64,000 nucleotides of DNA from Trichobilharzia szidati (taxonomy: Eukaryota > Platyhelminthes > Trematoda > Strigeidida > Schistosomatidae), in the NCBI GenBank assembly GCA_944472155.2, contig OX235277.1:14332804-14396803 (forward strand). The letters are read 5' to 3'. The notes below the pieces were generated by a model, which searched no databases, was not told the DNA's origin, and worked only from the letters and a program-made list of their open reading frames with translations. Positions 1-10,930 of this stretch are shown in pieces. The translations under genes were made by a program, and so were the position numbers. How positions within the stretch are numbered: the stretch's first letter is position 1; every line of letters starts with the position of its first letter.

Positions 1-2048
1 TCTTTTGCTTCGTTTTTTCTCTTGTTCACTTTGTCAGTTTCAATTACGATTTAATTCGGTCCTATAGGACTTCTAATTAGTCTACTATCTTTATTGTCAT
101 TCAAAACTTCCTAAATTTTTAACAGCCTTACTGTTATAATAATTTTTGTTTCTTCTTCTCAAGGTAATCGTTCTATGTTCTGCTGACTTTTCGTCTATTA
201 TTTCTTTGCGTTATCTGTTTGGTCTCTATGTTCTTCATGGGGCACTGACTCCCTATTGCGATTTTTAGCTTTGAAACGATTTGTGCTTATTTATCACGAG
301 CTACAATTGAATGTTTTCCCCCTCATTTACTTTCAAAGGAATGAAATAAAAAAACAATCACAATACATATTTTTCAGCCTATTTTACTCAGTATCCCTTT
401 CGTGTTCTATTTATATATGTCCCTGCCTTTTTACTAATATACGTATGACTGTTATCAACGAGAGAAACAATAAATTGCTTTTATAAAGGTATTCTGGCTT
501 CATTCTTTACTCTTATTTTCAAAATACGGAAATCAGGATTGAAATGAAGATAAGCTGCAGAGCTTCTTTGCAAAATTTCATTTTGATTTATTTTCAACCA
601 CGTTTAGTTTTGCTTATGTAGTCTTTCTTATCATTGTTTACAACGATGAAGAACTTTTAGAAGGCATGTTTTTTGTTTGAAAACCAGCTATCACAACAGC
701 GTCAGCAACTCAGTAAACACAAATAGCCATGTTTTTTAAAATAAGACGACAGTCCATCAAAATATTAGGTTATACCAGATTGATAGAAGAATAAATTCTT
801 TACACTGAGAGACTTGAAAACAACTTTGAAACAACGAAAATAATCTGCAGATTCATTAAGTCTTTTGGTTTATAGTGGTTGTGGATAAAATAAATTTGAT
901 AATGTTGAGAGTGAACACTCTTTAGATAGTTATTTGAACTGGGTGTGGTCTACATGTCTATTTCTTCTCAGCGGGCATCTAAGACGTGAAGAGAAATTTT
1001 AGTCATGTCTTCAAAGTTTCAAATGAGGTTTGCTGCGCACTGATATACTAGAATATGAGCACAGACGTTCAATAAGCACTCTCTTGATATCCATATTGTC
1101 TGTGCATTTTTCAGATGTGCAAAATTCATTCAATCAATGCGTTGGCATTTTCAAACGGGACATTTCAAAATGTTTTATGAGAGGAGTTATGTAAAACTAA
1201 GAGCGCTATTTGTAAATATTATTCGTCTTTCGTAGCTTTATCAGCAGCATATATGTTCGACGAAACAAATTCTTATCATCAGATTTACTGGTATCACAAC
1301 AATTTTGTAGTTGAACAAAATTGCAATAGTCATATTAGTTGGGATGTATGTATAGTTCGCCATTACAACAATCGTATTTTAGTTGAAATTCCTTATCCCA
1401 CAGAAATACAAATCATGTTCAATTAATAGGAATCCTAATTAAAAGTTGAGCATCCATGTGTTCACTCTCCATTCAATCCCAAATATTCTATTTAGCGGTC
1501 AGTTTTCGGTAGTTTGCTAATCATGAATAATGCATGTACTCTAAATAACTACAAAATTAATCAAATTTTCCTTGGCAGTGTCACGATGAGGTAACCTTCA
1601 ACACTGAAGGAAGCATTTTCGACAAAATAATGTTCATGAAATGAAAAAAAGGAATTAATCGACATGTCTGCCCGAAACAGTGATATGTTAAGGCGTCTCG
1701 CAATAGTCATTTATATTGAATTTTGAGACTAACAGTGTTTCCTAGAAGATCAGTGAGTAGGACATCTTTGCTGATATCCCAAACATTTGTTAATTGTAGG
1801 TGAACTGACATGTCAAGCAGATATCCTTTGTTTTAATTAGGTATACTTGATATAAACATTTCAAAAACAACCATTATTCGTTTGCACCCAAAACAGTTTC
1901 AGATGTAAATTCAGTGGGTACTGACTTATCAGTATATGTTACCAGTACTTGTTTGCATGTATTTAACATCCTTGCTACGTCACTATATAGTCATTGAACA
2001 CATAAGGATAGCATGTAGCTCGCATTTTACTGTCTTCGCTGAACGATA
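1..2048. other. AT-rich DNA with no recognised feature
   Basis: I see no gene, RNA or transposon signature here. The only sizeable frame (256-486, 76 codons) is low-complexity, rich in F, Y, L and S, and resembles no family I know. The stretch ends where the AT-rich tail of a CR1-like copy begins. Confidence 0.5.
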
Positions 2049-3387
2049 TATATAATAATAATAGTATATTCTCATTTTTTACATGAGGGACGCCAGTTTA
2101 CAGGCATCATCAATATGATAAATTACTTATATGATTAGTAAGCATATTTAATAATAGTAATTTAATAAAATACATTTTTTCCTACCTGTGTAGGACACAC
2201 CAATTGTACAGGCATGGTAAATATTATTTAAATTACATGAATTTGTTTCATGGTAAAATTATATGGTTGCAGTCATTTTGTCTATGGGAACAATATGATA
2301 ACTAGTCATTCAATGGAGCACATCAAGAAACACAGAAATATTGTCTTCGGATTAACAAAAAAACTCAAGTATGTTTTGGATGGATTACAAATACTTGGGA
2401 AAAAAATAAAGCTTGAAGCAATTCCTCCATATAACTTTGGTGTGTACGGCATCGAGTCTTATTCTTGGTTTATATCCAAATTTGATAATAATTTAAAATA
2501 AGTAATGCACTTGTATACTTTTGTCAGCATTTTCTTCGTAACATCATAAGTGAATAGTGCTCAAGGTAGGCTAATAATGATGACAGTCTGTATTTTCTTA
2601 TAAACGGGTGTTTTCAAGAAATGCAAGCTATTTTGTTGTAAGTTACAATCGTGAAGTATTATAAATCACTATTTTTTTATTGGTATAAAAGTATATTTCA
2701 CAACTGTAATCCAGATTGCGTCGTTGGTGAAGGCAATGCGTAATTCACGAGGGAGTTCTAAGATATGGGACCAATAATGTTTGCAGATCATTTGTCATTG
2801 TAAATGGTCAAAAATGTACATTCTTTGTTCTCTTTCAAAAAGTTAAATGGAAGCTGAAATGGTGAGAGACAAAAGAAGACAAACAACAACAACGCAAAAG
2901 AAAGCAAGTGGAGTACTTAGGGAGTGATTAATATGTACATATACATTTACATTCTGTTTAGTAACTATAGTTATTTCGGTGCACTAAATAACTAGTCCCG
3001 TGATGCTAACTTTTATATTGTGTGAACTAATATTATTGTCCTATGTAAAAATGTCTATCATGTACTTCCAATAATATAAAAATTTATAATTGTAGTTTGT
3101 TGTAACTACACGTTTAATGAATTTAAAATATCTATGTTGGACGAAAAAGTGGGTGAAGGATTCAGACTCAGAAGTGCACTGTCATCTTTGAGCAGTCTGG
3201 TGACTGAGGAGATGAACACTGCGAGTGTGTTTGCATCGCGCACATCAGCTGGTAGCCTGTTCCAAATGACTGAAAACTTATTTAAGAAGAATTTATACCG
3301 CATGTAAGTCTTACAATGCTCTATAGCAGCTAGATTGTGATGATTTCTAAGATTGTAACTGATGACAGCGGTGGGTTTAATTAGCTA
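2049..3387 (-). mobile_element. CR1-like non-LTR retrotransposon, 5'-truncated copy A
   Basis: This copy reads on the minus strand. Its 3' end, at the low coordinate, is an AT-rich tail (TAT repeats) next to a conserved block containing CATGAGGGACGCCAG. About 1 kb of 3' UTR follows, and the last codons of a reverse-transcriptase frame lie at 3106-3387. The same sequence recurs at 45387-46855 almost base for base and, more diverged, at 13055-13745, 46857-47250 and 60265-60700. Truncation of the 5' side is normal for target-primed reverse transcription. A short frame at 2250-2501 on the other strand is an artefact of the UTR. Confidence 0.75.
3106..3387 (-). pseudogene. C-terminal remnant of CR1-like reverse transcriptase (copy A)
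   Basis: The minus frame is open from about 3387 to the stop at 3106. It carries the motif WNRLPADVRDA, typical of the very C-terminus of CR1/Jockey-type pol proteins, preceded by a segment containing LRNHHNLAAIEHC. None of the catalytic reverse-transcriptase motifs is present because the copy is 5'-truncated near 3388. The same C-terminus is recognisable at 46367-46855. It cannot encode an active enzyme; I infer a dead copy left by incomplete reverse transcription. Confidence 0.7.
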
Positions 3388-3980
3388 AGAAGGCTACTCA
3401 TATATCTAAAATGATGAATGCATACAGCTAAGAAGTGCTGAGTATCTGTGAAATAAGATGCAGTCGGGAAACTATGTTGCATCACCGGGGAGAATTGTGT
3501 GTCAGAACGATGAAAGCTCCTTAAAGGTGACTCCCAGGGAAACTTTTATAGACGTTTCAGGTGAGAAGAGGGCAAGGGACAAGGAATGGCTCTGCACGGT
3601 CTTGTGCAGTTTTATAGGATAGACGACTGCTATAACGTGAGATAAACTCATTCTCAGAAAGTCTACATTAAAGGAGCCTGGATCCCGTGTACTTCTCAAT
3701 GAATGCAGAAGTCGTAGCGAAGAAAATTTTTTTTTCGATGAAGTCATCATCTAGGCTGTACATTCGTGTATTTACATCAAATGGATGGGAAAGTTCCAGA
3801 ACAATTTCTGGTTAAGGGTTAATTTAATAAAAATTACAATTAGGAATTAGAATGCCATAATAAACAGGGGGATGGGTAAAACTCAAACAAAGTAGCATAA
3901 TAACTAAGAAAATTGACATTGTGCAATTGAGAATTAGAAATGTAAAAATAACAAAATATACAGGATGTTTGGATAAGAAG
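3388..3980. other. Unassigned DNA, right part probably PLE 3' UTR
   Basis: No gene is recognised. From about 3800 to 4080 the sequence is AT-rich and contains imperfect repeats about 70 bp apart, built around ACAGGA(T/A)GTTT(G/A)GATAAGAA. They lie just downstream (minus sense) of the PLE endonuclease frame, so I infer they belong to its 3' UTR. A minus frame at 3502-3750 (82 codons) resembles nothing I know. Confidence 0.4.
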
Positions 3981-4742
3981 CTAGTGTGATGAATAATTGT
4001 CTATGCAATCAGGGATTAAATATGTAGAAATAATAAAATAACATGAATAAACAGGAAGTTTAGATAAGAAAGGAGATGGGATGGTCATTATTAAAATATT
4101 TACCTGTTTACGATGGCCATGGCAAGGACAGGGTTGAATGTATTTCTTTTGGATACAAAGGGTGGGTTTGAGTATTTGGATAGCTAACGCCTCAGCTATG
4201 CCCAAATGTCTTGATTTCATTCCCTTTGATAGGTTTGATTGAATCTTGTATATTACTTTGAAGGACTTTTTGAAAGGCACTGAGTGTCCTGAGTTGACCA
4301 GATGTTCTGTCACTGAACTGTACACACGTTTTTGCTCTCCTTTTACCAGCCAGGCTGGGTAGTGTTCACGAGCGCGTTTTCCAAGTTGGCGCATGGTACG
4401 GCCGATGTACTCAGCTCCACAAGAGCAAGTGAACTGGTGTATGCATGTTGAGGTGGCCCAATGCGACAGCTTGTCTTTCGCGTTCTGGTTGAACAGTTTC
4501 TTGCAGGAAAACGTCAGTCGTAGGCTTGCGGCGAAGTATGTTTTCCTCAGCGATTTGGAGAGGCTTTTGCGAAGGATTTCTGCTTCGATATCACCTTTGA
4601 ATTCTAGATTAAGCAGAAGTATTTTTTTGGCATGGATTGGACTTGTTCAGAAGTCTTCTTAGATTTGAGATTCTTGTCTATGAACCTGTGTGGGAAACCG
4701 TTTTCCATCAGGGTTTTTCGGAGATTACGCAGTTCTTCAATT
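3981..4742 (-). pseudogene. Penelope-like element, C-terminal half with GIY-YIG endonuclease
   Basis: On the minus strand this encodes the linker and GIY-YIG-type endonuclease that ends PLE proteins. Visible motifs are NGFPHRFIDKNL near 4700, a Cys-rich stretch leading to CSCGAEYIG at about 4410-4430, then RQLGKRAREHYPAW, TEHLVNSGH and a terminal IQKKYIQP. The frame is open from about 4635 to 3981. Further upstream it is broken by a one-base frame change at a run of seven T on the plus strand (4622-4628). The reverse-transcriptase half does not precede it on this strand. It lies at 4743-6245 in the opposite orientation, and homology stops near 4742. A second copy of this region is at 52555-53061. 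Family assignment is firm; activity is excluded by the break and the rearrangement. Confidence 0.8.
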
Positions 4743-6245
4743 CACGCACGCTCAGAAGACACACCCAGAATCAAATTGATGCCGTTCGATCCAGATTACC
4801 TGAACTGGAACAAAACGTCTCAATGAGCTCCCACGTTCTTTATGATTTAACTGTTGATGAATGGACGTCATTCGAACATTACGCCAATACAGTCTCAGAG
4901 AAGAGAAAGGAAAATATCATCATGAAACTTAAACAAAGCCCAAAATCAGTCACCAAGGAAACAGCTTTCCCATCTTGTCCCGAGAAATATGTATTCAATT
5001 TTTCTGGTGTCTCACTTTCACCGATTCAAATGCAGCTGTTGTCGCTCGGACCAAAATTTTGTGATGCATCATCTAAAGCAAATGAATTGAACACCAAAGT
5101 ACAATTCGAGAATTTGATTAGTCAGATGAATGATCTAGTCTCAATTTCATATGACAGTGCAGAACACTTCAAATCAACTGTTTTGAATTGCTGCCTCGAC
5201 TACATCAACAAAAAACCTAGACTTCGTAATATGCTTTCAAAAGAACATCGAAAGCAACTGAAAGAATTGAAATCAAATGAAAACCTGATAATAACTCAAC
5301 CAGACAAAGGTTCTGGAATTGTTCTGCTTAACAAGTCAGACTATGTGAAGAAACTCTCGTCAATTCTCTCTGATGACAGCAAGTTTCAAAAACAGACGAC
5401 CCAAAAAGATCCAACTGAACAGACGGAGCTCCAGCTAACCAACTTATTGAAAAAATGAAAGATGAATCGATTATCAATACAGAACTATATGAAAAACTTC
5501 GCCCATCTGGTTCTACATCGCCACGAATGTATGGACTACCCAAAGTGCACAAGAAGGACGTCCCACTCCGCCCAATAGTAGATATGATCAATTCGCCATA
5601 TCACCTAATCGCGAAGTGGCTGGTAGAAATTCTTGGACCAGTGAAAGAAAAGTTGTCTAGATACAACCTCCGCGACACATTCGATTTCGTGGATTCAATT
5701 AAAAATGTCAACCTCGCTAATAAAACGATGGTCTCCCTAGACGTCGTCTCTCTGTTCAGCAATGTTCCTATGACAGAAACTATATGCTTTCTGTGTGACT
5801 TCATCCAGTGCAACAGCATAGATGTCGGCATACCGATGCATTATCTAAAGGAGCTGTTACTACGCTGCACCTTCAACGTCTACTTCAGATTCAACAATGA
5901 AATCTACAGGCAAACAGATGGCGTAGCAATGGGCTCTCCACTCGGACCACTCCTAGCCGACTGTTTTATGGCCAGCCTTGAAAACAACCCCTTATCATCA
6001 ACTATCGACGACCTTTATCTCTACAAGAGATACATTGATGATACTTTCATCATTTGTGATGAGAAGCTAGACCTTGAAAACTTACTTCAAATCTTCAACA
6101 ACGCCCACCCAAACATCGACTTTACACTTGAAACCGAATCCGACGGAATGTTCCACTTCCTGGACGTCCATCTGACAAGAAATGACAACGACTCTTTGAA
6201 AAGGTCCATATACAAAAAGCCTCTCTGTTCAAACCGGTTTCTAAA
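4743..6245 (+). pseudogene. Penelope-like element, N-terminal and reverse-transcriptase half
   Basis: This is the plus-strand N-terminal part and reverse transcriptase of a PLE. The first part (to 5458) carries TQPDKGSGIVLL, a hallmark just before the PLE RT. The second (from 5455) carries GLPKVHK, RPIV, the motif A sequence SLDVVSLFSNVP, motif B QTDGVAMGSPLGP, motif C RYIDDTF and FLDVHLTR. The catalytic aspartates of motifs A and C are intact. A frame change occurs in a run of A at about 5448-5453, and homology ends after IYKKPLC at about 6235-6245, where Ty3/gypsy sequence begins. The first ~35 codons of the open frame (4637-4742) are only the antisense of the endonuclease half. No endonuclease follows on this strand. 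Confidence 0.85.
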
Positions 6246-7183
6246 CTTCCTTGTGTGACTTTTACTGTCACTCATCATATCGTGATCACTGGTCCACCGG
6301 TATTCGCAAAGCCACGGCGATTGTCCCCAGAAAACTACAAGCCTTGAAGGCTGAATTCGAACATATGTTAGACATGGGGATAATCCGTCCTTCCAGCAGC
6401 CCGCGGTCTTCCCCTTTACATGTGGTGCCAAAGAATAACGGGGTAGATTGGAGGCCTTGTGGTGACTACCGCAGGCTTAAAGCACAGACCGTGCCAGATC
6501 GCTACCCCGTACCACATATACATGACTTTACGTCGTCACTAAAGGGTGCCACGGTATTCTGCAAACTGGACTTAACCAGAGCCTATCATCATATTCCAGT
6601 TCACGCAGACGATATTCCCAAAACGGCAGTGATCACCCCTTTTGGTCTTTTCGAATTCCTTCGAATGCCGTTTGGTCTCCGCAACGCCGCACAAACATTC
6701 CAGCGATTTATTCACGATGTTTTGCGCGGATTAGATTGCGCATATGCTTATCTCGACGATATTCTCGTGGATAGCCCAGATGAAGCTACCCACCGTACGC
6801 ATTTACAGATGGTTTTTGAGCGGTTAACAATCCATGGTTTGACACTTAACATGTCTAAATGCCAGATTGGCGTCCATTCACTGACCTTCCTAGGACATGT
6901 CATTAATGAACAGAGAATTCGCCCGCTACCTGAGAAGGTGCAGACAATACGCGACTTCCCGGAACCTACGTCAATAAAATCTTTGCGCACATTTCTCGGC
7001 ATGGTGAGTTATTACCGATGGTTTGTTCATCAGTGTGCACATATTTTACAGGCACTCACAGACCTACTAAAGAGTAAGAGCAAAACGTTCAGCATGACAC
7101 CAGAGGCTCGAGAAGCCTTCCAGAAAATTAAGTCGGCAATTGCAGACGCCACCATGCTAGTTCACCTAGACGTCCATCTTCTG
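6246..7183 (+). pseudogene. Ty3/gypsy pol: reverse transcriptase segment
   Basis: This is the reverse transcriptase of a Ty3/gypsy-type LTR retrotransposon. The N-terminal edge (HHIVITGPP and RRLSPE at about 6270-6330) is in a different frame from the rest; the frame changes at a short A run near 6331-6337. After that I see [27 protein letters not shown] (motif A), [14 protein letters not shown] (motif B), YLDDILV (motif C, both aspartates present) and FLGHVI. The frame runs out at about 7183, where a small deletion shifts into the RNase H frame. No gag, protease or 5' LTR is present: the segment abuts the PLE directly. Boudicca- or Saci-like schistosome gypsy elements are the likely relatives, but I cannot assign a family. 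Confidence 0.85.
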
Positions 7184-7584
7184 CATCTAACACAGCCATT
7201 GGAGCTGTTCAACAGCAGCAGGTAGATACCTCATGGATACCAGTCGCCTTTTTCTCTCGGAAGTTGTCCACCGCTGAAGCGAGGTATAGCACCTTTGGCA
7301 GAGAACTCCTCGCCATATACGCGGCTATCAAACATTTTCGCCATTTTGTCGAAGGTCGGAAATGCACAGTATTTACCGATCACAAGCCCCTGACGTACGC
7401 TCTCCACACTACTACAGATAGATATTCTCCACCTGAATTGCGTCACTTGGACTATATCTCACAATTCACTTCGGACATTCGACATATTTCGGGGGTTGAA
7501 AATGCTGTGGCAGACGCCTTGTCTAGGATATGTACCATGTCGGCGCCACCAACCATTGACCTGAATCAAATGGCGCAACGTTAG
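7184..7584 (+). pseudogene. Ty3/gypsy pol: RNase H segment
   Basis: Continues the same pol in another frame. It carries the RNase H signatures SRKLSTAEARYST, ELLAIYAAIKHFRHF (catalytic Glu), FTDHKPLTYAL (catalytic Asp) and NAVADALSR (catalytic Asp). The first catalytic Asp of the usual T-D-A-S-N motif is missing: only A-S-N-T-A remains at about 7183-7195, where a deletion also causes the frame change. The segment ends at an in-frame TAG (7582-7584). The reading then continues in the same frame into the integrase, so the stop is a point lesion rather than a natural end. Confidence 0.8.
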
Positions 7585-8889
7585 CTTACAGAGTTAGATC
7601 TCGATAAGCTCTCGTTAAATACCTCCTCGCATATCAAGCGTATACCGCTTGTTAATAGCGAGGGTACCATCCTCTGCGATCTGTCCACCGGTACCCCGAG
7701 ACCCATCGTTCCACCTTCATTTCGCCGTACGGTATTCGATAGCCTCCACAACCTTTCCCACCCAGGTATACGGGCAACGGACAAACTAGTGTCAGCTAGA
7801 TTTGTCTGGCCTGGTATAAATCGCGACGTGCGTATCCGGGCACGTGCCTGTGTGCCGTGTCAACGAGCTAAAGTCCACAAACACAACATCACTCCAGTGG
7901 GTTCCTTCTCCACACCCAATGCTCGCTTTAGTCACGTACATCTAGATATAATGGGTCCTCTACCATCATCAAACGGCCACTGTTACTTGTTGACATGTGT
8001 CGACCGGTTCACTCGTTGGCCAGAAGCTAATCCCATCTCCGACACGACCGCGGAAACCATTTGCCGAGTGTTCATGGAACGCTGGGTAGCTCAATTCGGA
8101 TGCCCATCTTCGATGACTACAGACCATGGACAGCAGTTTGAATCAACCCACTTCAAGAAGCTCTTAGAGCTGCTGGGGTGCAAACACATCCGAACAACCG
8201 CGTACCATCCAGCAGCAAATGGACTTGTAGAGCGTTTTCACCGCCAACTGAAAGCTTCGTTAATGGCTACCGAGAATACTGAGTGGACCGAGTCCCTTCC
8301 CCTAGTGCTACTTAGCATCCGTTCCACGCTCAAAGCAGACTTACAGTGCACCTCCGCAGAGTTGGTGTTTGGTACCACCCTTCGTCTACCGGGTGAAATT
8401 ATCTCACCTGAAAGTGGTGAGCCAAGTGCTATGGATGTACACTGTTATGCTCAGAACCTCAAGCGCCTTATGCAGCGCCTGCAACCAACTCCCACACGCA
8501 CACAAAACAAGAGAGTGCGAGTAGATGCTAGACTCGATGACTGTACACACGTTTTTGTACGTTGCGACGCCGTTCGTAGACCGTTACAACCTCTTTATGA
8601 TGGACCATTCAAGGTCGATAGTAGGAAAGAAAAATTTTTTGTTATTGATCGACTTGGCCTTCAGGACACCGTAAGTGTCGACAGAATTAAAGCGGCCTAC
8701 ATCGAAGAATCTGTACCCCTCACGCCTACACAACCAGCAACTACGCCCGCACCCACACCCCAGCCAAGTTCGATTGTTGAAAATCCTACTAAACCTGGCA
8801 GTTCCCGGGATGCGACAAGTAAAGAACCGGCTACACGCGTTGGTCGGCGGGTACACTGGCCTGTGAATTTGTTAACTAGAAGCTTTTAA
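7585..8889 (+). pseudogene. Ty3/gypsy pol: integrase segment
   Basis: The frame is open from just after the TAG at 7582 to the stop at 8889. The zinc-binding HHCC module is visible as HNLSHPG followed by CVPCQRAK. The catalytic D,D-35-E triad lies in LDIMGPLP, TTDHGQQFES and NGLVERFHRQLK (the second motif has DHG where DRG is usual). A C-terminal GPY/F-like module is suggested by DGPFKVDS. The protein ends in a Pro/Thr-rich tail. A GTG at 7789 lies in frame but is inside the zinc finger, so it is not the true start. All integrase active-site residues are present; the pol as a whole is inactivated by the upstream breaks. Confidence 0.85.
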
Positions 8890-10146
8890 TTACAAGAGTA
8901 GCTCACACCCTCATGTCTTTTCTCAGGTGACATTCATTTTTCATGATATTTACTCTTTTGGGTTTCGTTTAAGGGCAGTAGCCACTTTTTCATTTACTAA
9001 TCCTGGTAGATTTCTTTCTCGTTACAGAGTGTTCTAACATTTTATTTTTGGCGTCGCACTCGAACTGCTAGCTAGACCAGTCCACCCTATTGTCGTATGG
9101 TGGCTCCCAACACTTGTGGAATTACAAACCAAAGAAACAAAAATATAGACCAGATAAAAAAATAACAAAATAAAGAAAAAAATATAATAAATGTGTAAAC
9201 AAAAACTTTCACTGTATAGTTAAAAACCGTTAAATATTTTTGCATATAAATACGTCACTTCTATGCTGTACATTTTAATCCGCTCAATCTATTTTCACAG
9301 ATTTTACTATTTTCACCCGAGTAATGCCACGATGAAACTTATTTATTTTGTGACCCATGCTTGTAATAACTTTGCATCACTTTAATTATACAGCTCGCAA
9401 CATTTAAAAAAAAATGGTGATTGTACCTACTCATAGCTATTGGTTATACACACACTTCTCTGTACCTTGCATAAGTTTTCACAGCGCTAGCAATTTCCCT
9501 TGTTTTATTTCAATTTGGCGTACCACTCCCATGTTACACTAGTTCCTTCGCATTTATTCCTTTTCAGTTCTTGTTAACACCTTATGCTGATTTTTAAATC
9601 TTAACCTCTTCTTCTATTCTTTTCTGTTGCTTTTACTTTATTCCTCCTAATACGCTGGTATATTGATTGCCTTTGGTATTACTTCTAGTTTTGGTTGAGG
9701 AGGAAGGATGGAGCATTAGTCTAAGATGAAACTTAAACATAATGAGTCACCTTCCCCTTATAACAACCTGGGTAACAGCGGTAAGCCATCAGACCTGCAC
9801 ATATCCCAGCCCGTAATAGTATGTCGTAAAAAAAATACTAAATAAACGGATATATAAAAAAGGTAAGTAAAAATAAACCATGTTTAAAAAAAACAAACAA
9901 CTCAGAAGCTCGAAATCACACCAAAGCACCAGCGTTATACCTTCTTACATTCCATCTTACACCATTGATCATGTACATAGTGCCAATTGTCTTTATTAAT
10001 TTTTCCTTCATTCTTTCCTTTCACAATATATATTTCAAAAAACTATTTTATTACTATCTTCACACTTTCTTGTTCATTCACTGTTATTGTGCACACTCTT
10101 GCTACTTCTATATATCGAAGCTTGCTGTTATCTCACCAAACTTCTA
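8890..10146 (+). other. Non-coding tail between integrase and 3' LTR
   Basis: These 1.26 kb separate the integrase stop from the polypurine tract. They are AT-rich and T-rich on the plus strand, and no env-like or other frame of note is visible (9965-10147 is a hydrophobic low-complexity frame). I infer it is the element's long 3' untranslated region, possibly with later insertions. Confidence 0.45.
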
Positions 10147-10159
10147 AGGGGGGATAACC
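10147..10159 (+). promoter_or_regulatory. Polypurine tract-like plus-strand primer site
   Basis: A purine run (AAGGGGGGATA, with AACC following) sits immediately before the TGTAG that opens the candidate LTR. LTR retrotransposons prime plus-strand DNA synthesis from such a tract directly upstream of the 3' LTR. It is on the same strand as the upstream gypsy pol. Confidence 0.55.
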
Positions 10160-10540
10160 TGTAGTGTACATTGTGCCTTCGAACTTTTGTTTGATTGAAC
10201 TCAGCCTGACCTTAAACCCAACTTCCACTTTGTATTCCTGATCCTCCTGTACGGTTTCGTTTTCGCTCTCTTGCTGTGCTTTCACCTGGCACACTCTCCG
10301 AGCTTACAACTGTCTCACCTGCAGATAAGTGTGTACCTCTTATTTCTTATCAAATTCCATATCTCTTTTGTGTAAATACAACTCTGTTCCAGTTGTACTT
10401 GCCATCTCAAGTCTTTTAACCTTGAGTCCGTTCGTTAGTACTTGCACGTTAGGCAGAGTACTATTAAGGCCACAAGCGGTGAAGAAGTTTTGTAAGAGTG
10501 GTTATTATAGGTCGGAGTTAACCCAAGTCCAACTCCTACA
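10160..10540 (+). repeat. Probable 3' LTR of the Ty3/gypsy element
   Basis: This 381-bp segment begins with TGTAG and ends with CTACA, a perfect 5-bp terminal inverted repeat of the TG...CA type. It follows a polypurine tract and lies downstream of a pol in the same orientation. CR1-like sequence starts right after it. No matching 5' LTR exists in the window, so neither LTR identity nor a target-site duplication can be checked. Confidence 0.6.
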
Positions 10541-10930
10541 TGTACATTATTAACATGTTGATGGCGCCTGTTAACTGGAGTCCCTCATGTGCATAAAGTG
10601 AGAATATATTACTATAAAATGCATTTCATTGTTATATAAGAGAAATGACTTCAAGCTCTATTTTTTTCTTGATATCTGTTATCCATTCAAAGCATTCTTT
10701 GGTTATTTTGTTAATGCGAAATCAATATCTCTATATTTCTTGATGTGGTCCATTGAATCACTAATTATCAAAGTTTTCTTAGAAACTGAAGACAAAATGA
10801 CAGCAACCATGTATATTATTTCTCCGCTTTTCATTCATCAGCTACTTCATGTGTTTCTTTTCATGTTAACAAATCATGCAGCACTTTATTCCATCAACAG
10901 GGAGGGTAGAGGTGTAGTAAGAATTCAATA
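10541..10930 (+). mobile_element. CR1-like 3'-end fragment, two-module form
   Basis: Plus-orientation relative of the CR1-like 3' UTR found on the minus strand elsewhere. The terminal block (GGCGCCTGTTAACTGGAGTCCCTCATG) comes first, near 10562-10590. An internal UTR block (GACTTCAAGC... and TTCTTGATGTGGTCCATTGAATC) follows at about 10650-10760. The same order of blocks is seen at 56310-56540, so it is a subfamily feature rather than a local accident. Short frames here are not genes. Confidence 0.55.

Noticed and set aside
2250..2501. An 83-codon frame and its relative at 45587-45805 as a small gene family
   Set aside because: Both lie in the antisense of the CR1-like 3' UTR and change with UTR indels in other copies.
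4637..4742. The first 35 codons of the plus PLE frame as authentic N-terminus
   Set aside because: This stretch is the antisense of the minus-strand endonuclease half, as shown by its match to the plus-strand copy at 52.6-52.75 kb.
8584..8866. Small frames overlapping the integrase end on both strands
   Set aside because: They are shadows of the integrase C-terminus in other frames.
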